From the NCBI GenBank assembly GCA_964036195.1, contig OZ038457.1, positions 19,371,147 to 19,435,146 of the forward strand: a stretch of DNA of 64,000 bases. The letters run 5' to 3'. How positions within the stretch are numbered: the first letter of the stretch is position 1; the number at the start of each line of letters is the position of its first letter. Origin of the DNA: Sphaerolaimus hirsutus. Lineage: Eukaryota; Nematoda; Chromadorea; Monhysterida; Sphaerolaimidae. A model generated the notes under the pieces. The model did no database searches. It was not told where the DNA came from and saw nothing but the letters and a program-made list of their open reading frames with translations. Positions 55,210-64,000 of the stretch are shown in pieces. Made by a program: the position numbers and the translations under genes.

Positions 55210-57160
55210 GTGACACCTGATGCCTTTTTGTACGCCCTGCCTTTACCGTACCGTAAATTCATGTATAGACCGCATTCCTCTGAATAGAAAAGCGTAGCCC
55301 AATTAGAAGGGCACTTCCAATAGAACGGCATGTTTTACCTGTTTTTACACTCACTTTTTCCACTCACGTTTGCACCACCGATAGAACGGCAGCCCCCATA
55401 ATGGCAGATAATTTTTTTTGAAGAGTGCCAAAATACTACAACATGACAAAAATGATGGCAAGAAGTGTTCAAAACTGACCATACTCCATATTTTTCAAAA
55501 CTTTTTGAATGAATTGATGCTCTAATATGAAAATGTTGCTGAAGCTTCATTAAAAAATAATGCTAGCGTATATCCTCGAATAAGCCCCCCCTCTTATAAA
55601 TTGACTTTTTACTTGCCTCTTCGCTTCTCAAATTACTCCGAATATTTCTCCGTACTATGTCCAATACATACACGCAATATTTTTACATAATACACCTCAT
55701 TTGTGATCCTTTGCAGTCAATTTTTGCCTTACCATGTTTATTTTTTATGATCTCCTATTTATGTAAAAATACCTCTGTGAATTTAGCGATGATTGAACTC
55801 CGAGGCGGTGTTTTGGTGCCGCATTTGATCATAAAATCTTATTGCTGTGAGCTTGTTGCGTCTGGCTCAAATGGGCTCATTCACATTGGCTGCTGCAGCC
55901 GTGTTCACTTTTTATCTACCTATGTAGTTTTGAGATGTTCTAGATATTAAAAATTTGTCTGTTTGGTAGTATTTCCATTTTGGCAAAAGGTGATATCATA
56001 TTTTACCTTCCATAAACATTTTACCTTCCAATATTTAATGTAAATATGGTCAGATAAATCAGTCAAATAAATATCACTTTACTAAAACACAAATACATAG
56101 GTTATGGCTTATATGACTGATGTTAGTGTTTTTCAAACAAAATAAATCTGAACAGTAAGTTAGATATTATGTTGAAATCTATGCCTGCTTGGTTTAGAGG
56201 AATTTTGAGTATTATAGCTACTGTTGCGGTGTTTATAGCCTAGATAAAAAATGCTCGTGCAATGGTTTTTCTTTAAGCAAAATACACTCTTTAAGGAGAG
56301 AATGTGTCTATTTGTTGAGTGTTTTGCTGCTCCTTTCTAAATGTTGGTGGCAGTGGTTAAGTGTTGATTTTTTCATACAAGTTGAGGAGTACAAAAGTAA
56401 GCATTCTACTGGTAAATAACTGTTTCTCTGTGAACCATTTATGAACTGTTGAATTCAAGCTAAAATAGCTTACAGAAATTAGATGGGTTTTCATGTTGGA
56501 GCTAACATGAACATTGGAAGCATCCTACTATTGATACTACTTAGTTAATTTTTTTGGAATTTTTGGTATAACATCATTACTTGCTACAAACAGGAAAGAA
56601 ATGCCCACCACTCACAACACTCACGATGTGTGTTTTGTGGGGTCAAGTAAAATTTTTATCCATTGGAAAAAATCGAGAGAAAAAAACTTCCATGAAATAA
56701 AATCGCAACACATTTCAAATTCCAGTTGTTCTTGACTTGATGTGATAAGTATTGAAATACATAAACGTTTGTGTCTTTTAGCCGGGAAGTTGACTCGCTC
56801 AAACCAAAAAGCAGTCCATTCCATAAATCGTGTCACAGGTCGTTATCATTTGTTATCAATGGGTATATCTCAAATATACAAAACTTCCTCCCGTATTTTA
56901 TGCTCCACATCCAGATTGCATTGGATTGAAATATATCAATTACTTTTTCGTTTATCCCTCCATAAAATGCAATCAATCATGCGCTGTCTACATTTTCAGT
57001 CCGGATCTGGGCTGGATTTTTGACTTAAAAATTACTTGACAGGCACATGGCATAAATAAATACATACCCTCTCTAAAGTATTTATCTGACGGCTAAGTAT
57101 GATAAAGTAATTGTGCCATTTTATGTCAGTCAAGAGTTTTGTTAACTCGAGGCCAAGGGT

Positions 57161-57323
57161 CACTGCCAGGCCATGTAAAATGTAATATGTCATGCAATGT
57201 AAAAGTCATGTAAAATGTCAAATTATCAGTAAAAATAATAGAAAATTTTACATTTTACATTACTTTTGACACTTTCTATGAAATTTGACAGGCTGTTTTG
57301 CAGGTTCGGCGAGTGGCACCTGG
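57161..57323. mobile_element. CAGGTGCC-family foldback, intergenic copy
   Basis: Left CACTGCCAGGCCATGTAAAA, right GGTTCGGCGAGTGGCACCTG, whose inverse CAGGTGCCACTC shows that the family terminus itself starts CAGGTGCC. Interior as in the SMG8 introns. Confidence 0.65.
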
Positions 57324-57535
57324 TGCTAATTCCAAAAGTATACATGTGGTAAGACGTTGATAACCAGTAAAGTTATGTGAGCTTTTAAAGAAAAATATTT
57401 ATCACTTTATTGTCACCACTCCATCAGACAGACAGACAGCAGTCTTGCATCTTGTATTTGTTGTATTTAAATAGCTGGAACGTTTGCGGAGACACCTACG
57501 AACCCCCCTCGACACCCACCGAAAGACCTAGACCA

Positions 57536-57678
57536 TGGGCCAGTTCCGGAAGTGGCAAAGTAAAGAGAAGTTAAAAGTAAAGATTGAAGAGTGAAGTTAA
57601 AAATAAAGAAAAACGATAAGTGGTAAGTAAACAGTAAAGTGAAGGGTAAAGTACTTTGCCACTTGCATAACCGGCCCC
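57536..57678. repeat. Foldback with GTAAAGTGAAG iterations
   Basis: Inverted ends GGGCCAGTTCCGGAAGTGGC and GCCACTTGCATAACCGGCCC; between them AAAGTAAAGAGAAGTTAAAAG-like units. Confidence 0.6.
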
Positions 57679-59015
57679 ATGTGCCCTGATTGTGAGGCTA
57701 CCGTTTTCATGGTACGCCAGCTTGTCACAAATTTAATGCCATGTGAACGGCGATGCCATTTCGAGTCAGCTAGATAATTCATTTGCACCGTTTATCGCTT
57801 GCACCGCATCACTTTCAAGTGTGCGCGGTGGCCCATTTCATTTCTACGAAAATTGTGGTCTTTGTGTCAAAAGTTTGAATGCAATGCTATCATTGGCTAG
57901 GTATATTTGAACCGTTTTTTTATAGAGGAACAAATACCTTGAATGTTGGAGCCATCCAAAGTGGCATTAGTGAAGATTGTCGTGGGGTTTCAAGCTTTTC
58001 ACCACTTGTGACGATCTGAAACTGGTGAACAATGTAACGTGTGTGCCGGGAGAATGTACCGATGGCTCCGATTTTGTATCCCTTTCGCTTTCAACTGTCC
58101 CCGATTTCACTTTTTCGCGTCATCCTGACACTGGCGACAGACTGTCAAGTGATAAGTAACATTGCACATGATAAGCCAAGTGATAAGTATGGTTATTTGA
58201 CCTATCACGTCACCAAACAACATGCTCACTGGGACCGGATTTGATGACGCTCTTTAGTCGGTGGTTAACAAAGCCTCGTTAGTTAGAACGGAACGTTCCA
58301 AATTCTCAGTGCTACAAACCAGACTTTACCCAAATATTTCCCAGACAAATACATAAATATAAATATGAATACATACAATACAAATTGCGGTTTCCATTGA
58401 ATAGCCTGTAGTATGCACGCGAGGCGGTACAAAAAGCATGCGCCCAGCCAGGTGTGTGTTCTGTATGGCGTTGGGAATTGCGCAAAAAGTAATGGGATAA
58501 AATAAAATAAAATGGAAAGTTGTCAATTATATTTAATATAAAATGCAACTGAAGTGCGACCCAAAGAAAACAGAATTGTCTATTCTCACTAAAAAAAATT
58601 TTCTGGTTTATTTTAACCTTGAAAATAATCTTGAATGGTATAGGATACACTGTAACCTCTGAAGAAATCTGGATCCAGTCTAGATATCAGAACCCACACA
58701 AGCTCCACATACAAAAACAGATGTGCTTAAAAATAATGGGAAATTGTTCAATTTAGGGTTCATACAGGACTGAGTTTTCACATCATAACATAAACTAATT
58801 ATTTGAGGACGTGATAAAAGCTGGGGATAAGGAGTAGCGAAAATGACATTTGCAGCAAAAGCTATTAAGAAAATTTGATTTGAAAAATTCGAAACAAAGA
58901 GCCCAGAACAAAATTCAAAAAATTCTGAAATTTTTCTTAAAAAGCCAAAACTCTTTAAAAAAAATTCAAAAAACACTAATAACCAATAACCATTCCCCCC
59001 ATTTCCCACCACCAG

Positions 59016-59234
59016 CACCCGGGCATTGGCATCACGCGAGCATTCTGCGAGTGCATTATCTCCGGCGCCAAGATGCTGCCGCCCCGCCGGTGCCATTGGC
59101 CTCCCCTTTCGCTAATACAAACATTGCGCGGCCGGCCCGCTAATTCTAGTCACGCCGCCAGGCGTTTTACATGCGCTTTGCTCGCCCTCGCTGCCGCGCC
59201 GAGGACTTTTCGAAAGGAGAAATTCACTGAGTGA
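59016..59234 (+). CDS. Unassigned coding-like segment
   Basis: A GC-rich island in AT-rich spacer, preceded by a C/T-rich tract and CCACCAG acceptor-like site. It opens 72 codons to a TGA (start HPGIGITRAFCECIISGAKM). I do not recognise the protein. Base composition matches the exons of this window, and the first 30 codons look protein-like, while the remainder is Arg/Ala-rich and may be 3' UTR or intron. It could be the last exon of an unseen plus-strand gene or an exon of a longer transcript. No partner exon found. Confidence 0.3.
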   Translation, partial: HPGIGITRAFCECIISGAKMLPPRRCHWPPLSLIQTLRGRPANSSHAARRFTCALLALAAAPRTFRKEKFTE

Positions 59235-59681
59235 TGGGATTTTTGGATGGGGGGGGGGGGGGGGGTCGAGTGTTTTTTTGTGGCGTCGGTTGACGAAAAT
59301 TGGGTGTGGGTGAGTGAAATGTTGCGAATTTTTTCTGCGGTGGTTGGACTGTTGCTTGTTAAGCTTCATAGTTTCAAACCTTCCTTTTATGTACGCATGG
59401 GTAGACTTCGGGTTTGTTTTGTGTTAGGTATTTGAATGTGGAACATACTGTCGACTTTTTCTAATTAAAACCCGATGACACATCTGGATGGAATTACGTA
59501 AATACTAAGTTTGTGCGGAGCGATTTCCATAATACCTAAGTTGACTTAAATTGCGCAAGCCCCGTTAGAAATTTCCCTTTTTTATCTACGATTTACAATA
59601 AAATGTCTGCTCCTCAGAATATTTTTCTATCCTAACCATGGACTGAATGCGGCCGCGCGCAGTTCATAAAGAATTTAAAAA

Positions 59682-62600
59682 ATGGCCGGAAATTCGTTGG
59701 TGTGCTTGTGTGCGTTGGCGGCGCTGTGCTGCAAGCTGGTGCACACGGACCACAACGAGTACATACTCTACAATGACTTGCTCAAGTAAGTGGATTTTCG
59801 ATAGATGTTTTAGTGGCGTGACACTTATTGTTGACATGCTTCATATAAATATACTTTGTTAAGTGCCAAATTTCGGTGCGAAGTTTCTTATTCCTACATA
59901 GGTAAATGTTTATAGGGTATCTGAAAAATTAGTAGGTAGTTTACTGAAATGAGTCATTTTTATGCTCCATCAACAGTAGTTGACGAACACTTAATGCCAG
60001 TAAACTCAGATTCCGTTAATTCAAAGTTGATTTACGAGTTTACTAAATGTTGAGCTTACTGGCAGTAAGCTAGTGTGTTCAGCGCCGATTTACCAACACA
60101 CTGTCGTCATGCACTCCTGGGCCCAAGTTCCATTCAACGAACGTAAGACACCCGACCCGCGAGTAATATCGTCTTGCGTTTTAATTGTACCTGGGCTCAG
60201 GAGGAGTGCATCTCGACAGTGCTTTACGTTCGAATTGACCCCCCCCTCCCCCAGGAACTACACGCGCCTGGAGCGGCCGGTGGCGAACAGCAGCGACGCG
60301 GTGGTGGTGCGCATCGGGCTCGTGCTGCAGCAGATCATCAACGTGGACGAGAAGAACCAGATCATCGAGGTCAACGCCTGGATCAAGTACACCTGGTCAG
60401 CAGAGTTTTAGTTGTTCATCAAAATGTGCATTTGCGGTAGAGAGCAAATTGGATGTCATGTGGGTCCCATTAACTGGACGACGCTTTTTTGATTACCTTC
60501 CAAAGCATAGTAGTAAACACCTCCCCGATCAAGTTCGGCCGCCATTTTTTGATTTAACTTTCGACGCAATATCTATGGCGATAAGGGGGGAGGGAGAAAG
60601 CTGATACTTGGTGTGTATATTGTCGTAAACCCTTCCCCGCTCCGCATGAATGTGGGGTACCGTCACAACTCACTACGGGGGTGGTGGCTATAGGTGCAAG
60701 AACATTTTTTCCTTTTTCGCTGTCCCAAACAAGTTTGGCATCTGCTTGAATTCTTACACTACCGGCACTGTACCATATCTCCAGCTATGGAAGGTCGAGT
60801 ATAACGCCGAAATTTTTGGAGTAACGCTGCCAACACCCCCCCCCCCTATTCACCATCAAAGTGGGTCCCAGAAATGCCAGCTAAAAAATATCCCACCACT
60901 TACCCCCCCCCCCCCTCCCCCAGGCGGGACTACAAGCTGGTGTGGGACCCGAGTCGCTTCGGCGGGGTGACCGACGTGCGCTTCCCCGTGGACGTCCTGT
61001 GGAAGCCCGACGTGCTAGTGTACAACTCTGCCGACTCCGCCTTCGACACTACTTACCCATCCAATATTGTCGTGTATAATGATGGCAGTATATTGTGGAT
61101 ACCGCCTGGTTGGGGAGGGGGGGGGGGGTTGAAGAGATTTGTAAGGGGTTGTATACCGTAAATCCTCGAATAAGTCCCCCTTGAATAACTCCCCCTTGAA
61201 TTACCCCCCCCCCCTGTTGGCGAGGTGAGGAAAAAATCACTCCCCTCGAATAACTCGCCCCTCTTGAATAACTCCCCCTCTTGAATAACTCCCCCCCTTT
61301 GGATGAAAAGGATGCAATACGAAATACGAAGGAATATTAGCGTACGGCAGTGACAGCAGATTCATGATGTGTATGCAGTGTATACACATCTTTTTGTTGT
61401 TGTTAGACAGTTAAATACCTGAATAACAGGAGTTAACAGACTGCATCCATACAATGAATAAAGTCCAAGTTTTCTGAGGAAACAATGACTCCCCCCTCAA
61501 ATAACTCCCACCCTTTGAATAACCCCCTCAAAACTAACTGACGAAAAAACAACTCCCCTGGGGACTTATTCGAGGATTTAGGTTACCTATTTCAAATGTA
61601 CGATAAGTCGAAAATAACTTCCCATAATGCATATGCAATTTCATTCTTCTCTCCATTTTTAGAACACACCGTGTTTTGGTGCTTTGTGCATGCCACGCCT
61701 CTTCGTGTACCTCAGGCATTTTGCGCACGTCGTGCAAGATCGACATTCGCTGGTTTCCATTCGACGACCAAAGTTGTCACATCAAATTCGGCTCGTGGAC
61801 GTACCACGGAGACGCGTTGGATCTCCGCCCGGAGAGTCCCAAAACTGGTGCGGATACGAGTGAGTACATGACCAATGGAGAGTGGCTGCTCTTGTCTGCG
61901 CCGGTTGTCAGGTGCGTGTGTAAAACCCCTGTAAAATGTCAAATTTCTCTTTATTTTTTTACTTGTCGTTTGACATTACTTTACATTACTTTTGACACTT
62001 TGCATGACATTTGACATTTTGCAGGGTCGGCCAGAGGTCGAGTATTACAGTACTTCTGGAATAATTATAAAACGTTGTTGTAAATATAAAAAAATCGTAA
62101 ATTAAAAATTAAAAATGGTAATAAATAATTTGTTCTGTGAGCCGTCAACTAAAATATGATTATAGCGCCTCTATAGTGATTAGTGAGTTCCTATCGATAG
62201 TTGACAAGTGAAAAAATTATTATTGTCTCTGTCTACATTCAACAAATAAAACTTGCAATTCCAACTCCCGGCAATCTCCCCGTGAAACTGGGGGAGTAGA
62301 AAAAGCAACTTGAATTTTTCGATCCCCACTCGAATTTCCCGCCCAGGAACCTCAAGTACTACGAGTGCTGCCCGGAGCCGTACATCGACGTCAAGTTCTT
62401 TCTGAACATTCGCCGGCGCACGCTCTATTACGGGTTCAATCTGATCATACCCAGTCTGCTCATATCGCTCATGACTGTGCTCGGATTTACACTGCCGCCG
62501 GATGCGGGCGAGAAAATCACCTTGGGTCGGTTTTTGGCTTGATGCCAAGTTGGCTGTTGTATTTTGAGTTGCCTGTCGTTTGATTTGCCTGTGTGGGGTG

Positions 62601-62925
62601 CTGTTCGAAAAAAAATTGTAAAATTTTGGATGCGAGCGCTAGGGCTGTGATCATACTTGATGACATTGACGTACTCGACAATTTTACTCAAACATTAGTT
62701 AAAAGGGCCATGGAATAGAACTCCTGGCCATATTATTGTAAACTTGTGTAAGTGTCACTGTTGCACAAATACGCTATTACACAGCCATTTCAATGTCACT
62801 CAATATTCACAAAATTAGTTTTGATTTGTACGATGCAGAAATCACTATCCTGCTGTCAGTGTGTTTCTTCCTGTCGATTGTGGCCGATATGACTCCACCC
62901 ACATCTGAAGCGGTGCCGCTCATAG
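59682..62925 (+). CDS. Nicotinic acetylcholine receptor alpha-type subunit, 5' six exons (runs off the window)
   Basis: Exons: 59682-59785, 60255-60395, 60924-61108, 61716-61911, 62347-62525, 62839-62925; 892 nt, 297 residues, all in phase. Ligand-gated cation channel subunit of the Cys-loop family at the plasma membrane. Seen: signal peptide ([17 protein letters not shown]), loop A region WKPDVLVYN, Cys-loop C150-C164 ([15 protein letters not shown]), vicinal Cys216-217 in YYECCPEPY that define an alpha subunit, M1 (about 236-257) and M2 ([18 protein letters not shown]) with GEK before it and Asp at 20', as in cation channels. M2 reads GEKITLEITILLS, with Glu where vertebrate alpha7 has Gly. 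The exons for M3, the cytoplasmic loop and M4 are not in the remaining 1.1 kb. Start is the Met of the signal peptide. Confidence 0.95.
61156..61583. mobile_element. TCGAATAAGTCCCC foldback element
   Basis: Left CCGTAAATCCTCGAATAAGT, right ACTTATTCGAGGATTTAGG, interior TTGAATAACTCCCCC units at both ends and a centre (GTGTATGCAGTGTATACACATC) shared with 63319-63748. TA precedes the left end. In receptor intron 3. Confidence 0.75.
61912..62030. mobile_element. CAGGTGCC-family foldback at the donor of receptor intron 4
   Basis: Begins exactly at the donor (CAG|GTGCGTG), then CCCCTGTAAAATGTCAAATT, and ends with the inverse CATGACATTTGACATTTTGCAGGG. It makes up the first 119 bp of the 435-bp intron. 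Confidence 0.6.
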
Positions 62926-63318
62926 GTGAGTTCAGCATAAATACATACCAATATAAATACTAGCGCGACTGTGACAGTCACTTGTCACTTAATCACATGT
63001 ATTGTCGTTGAAAAATATGTAGTTGAAGCTCGTATTTACTCCGAGTTCACAAAGATTCAAAAATACTTGTCATAGTCACCAGCCACTAACGATGGCAGAC
63101 GCCTCAACAAAAGTCTTTCGTAATTGAGGCATCTAGTTCCGAATGTCGGTAAAGACCAAAGTGTAAAAAAATGAGTTAAGTGCGGATCTGTGATAAGTGC
63201 GCTTATTTCTTCATGATAGCAAAAGAATTTTTTCAATATCTTATACCGTTCCCGAGATATATATATGCCGATTTTTAGAAAAAACAAAAAAAATCATGTC
63301 TTTGTCGGAAACAGGGTA

Positions 63319-63748
63319 CCGCAAATCCTCGAATAAGACCCCCCCTCGAATAACCCCCCCCCCCCTTGAATAACTCCCCCTGTTGGCGAGGTGAGGAAAA
63401 AATAACCCCCCCCCCCTTGAATAACTCCCCCCTCCTGAAATACTCCCCATGTGTATGAATAGGACACAATACAAAATACAAAAGAATATTACCCAACGGC
63501 AGCGACAGCAGATAAATACATGATGTGTACGCAGTGTATACTGTATACACATCTTTTTTGTTGTTGTGTACAGTTTAAGACCTGAATAACATGAGTTGAC
63601 AGGCTGCATCTGCAATGATTTGAGTCAGAGTTTTCTGAGGAAAAAATAACTCCCCCCCTCGAATAACTCCCCCCCTTGAATAAGTCCCCCCTCCAAAACA
63701 TCTGACGAAAAAATAACTCCCCTGGGGTCTTATTCGAGGATTTAGGGT
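63319..63748. mobile_element. TCGAATAAGACCCC foldback element
   Basis: Left CCGCAAATCCTCGAATAAGA, right TCTTATTCGAGGATTTAGGG, TTGAATAACTCCCCC units near both ends, and a centre homologous to that of 61156-61583. The pair lie within 1.7 kb of each other. Confidence 0.75.
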
Positions 63749-63870
63749 ATCTCCAAAAAGTCTTTGTCCGAAACAGGATATCTCCACTGCTCTCAGGGTA
63801 AGAAATTTGCTCTTAAGTGGGGCCAGCAGAAGGGCAGCACCACCACCCAGTTGATCGATCCCATGGACTA

Positions 63871-63935
63871 AGTGGAGATACCCTGTTTCGAGTGATTTTT
63901 TTGAAAAAAATCACTCGAAACAGGGTATCTCCACT
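63871..63935. repeat. Perfect 65-bp palindrome
   Basis: 32-bp arms (first arm starts AGTGGAGATACCCTGTTTCG) are exact reverse complements around a single central base. Nearby partial copies: TCCGAAACAGGATATCTCCA at about 63765 and CGGAAACAGGGTA at about 63306. Confidence 0.9.
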
Positions 63936-64000
63936 GAATCTGCTGACCTGCTATCTATCGAATCATCATAACTCTAGCTATATATGCCGGCCGCAGGGCT

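Larger units (their letters stand above)
50048..59681. other. SMG8-receptor intergenic region
   Basis: About 9.6 kb, mostly AT-rich spacer. It holds the elements at 51281, 52349, 54108, 54766, 57161 and 57536, a half TA-type element near 55245, and a coding-like segment at 59016-59234. Open frames between 50.1 and 51.2 kb and between 55.6 and 58.7 kb are AT-rich, show no family resemblance and no GC rise, so I do not call them. Confidence 0.5.
62926..64000. other. Right edge: receptor intron 6 with foldback repeats
   Basis: No M3 exon is present. The stretch holds the element at 63319-63748, a small coding-like segment 63797-63871 and a perfect hairpin at 63871-63935. Confidence 0.5.

Overview
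The window is animal nuclear DNA. Its genes are GC-rich, spliced with GT-AG introns, and include a nicotinic acetylcholine receptor alpha subunit together with Rap1, HDAC3, ERMP1 and SMG8. The compact genes, AT-rich spacers and receptor sequence fit a bilaterian invertebrate. The phylum cannot be fixed from the sequence alone.

Layout: (1) 1.8-9.0 kb, minus strand: an XRCC4-superfamily gene (likely XRCC4, non-homologous end joining). Its first four coding exons are duplicated in tandem upstream (6.3-9.0 kb). (2) 9.0-13.0 kb: repeats and AT-rich spacer. (3) 13.0-15.3 kb, minus: Rap1 small GTPase, six exons. (4) 15.7-22.7 kb, plus: HDAC3, eleven exons, head-to-head with Rap1 (419 bp between start codons). 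(5) 22.9-36.7 kb, plus: ERMP1, an M28 ER metallopeptidase, 17 exons, starting 215 bp after the HDAC3 stop. (6) 38.4-50.0 kb, plus: SMG8 (SMG1 kinase regulator in nonsense-mediated decay), 21 exons. (7) 50.0-59.7 kb: about 9.6 kb of spacer and mobile elements with one unassigned coding-like segment. (8) 59.7-64.0 kb, plus: the 5' six exons of a nicotinic receptor alpha subunit; the rest lies beyond the window. All exon models were built by hand from homology, splice sites and phase, and each complete model sums to a whole number of codons.

The five recognised full or partial genes are unrelated housekeeping, signalling and neuronal genes and form no pathway together. The striking content is what fills introns and spacers: several families of short non-autonomous elements. 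Many have exact 8-bp target duplications, which points to hAT-type transposition; another set is flanked by TA. In most families the terminal motif is repeated inward many times, so each element is a foldback with a microsatellite-like core (GGGATC, GGAAAC, GGCGCCA, TCGAAATACCCCC, TTGAATAACTCCCCC and others). One family, with ends CAGGTGCC...CCAGACCCTGTAAAATG, makes up the whole of two SMG8 introns and begins exactly at the donor sites, as expected of introner elements. These are the parts of the window most worth following up.
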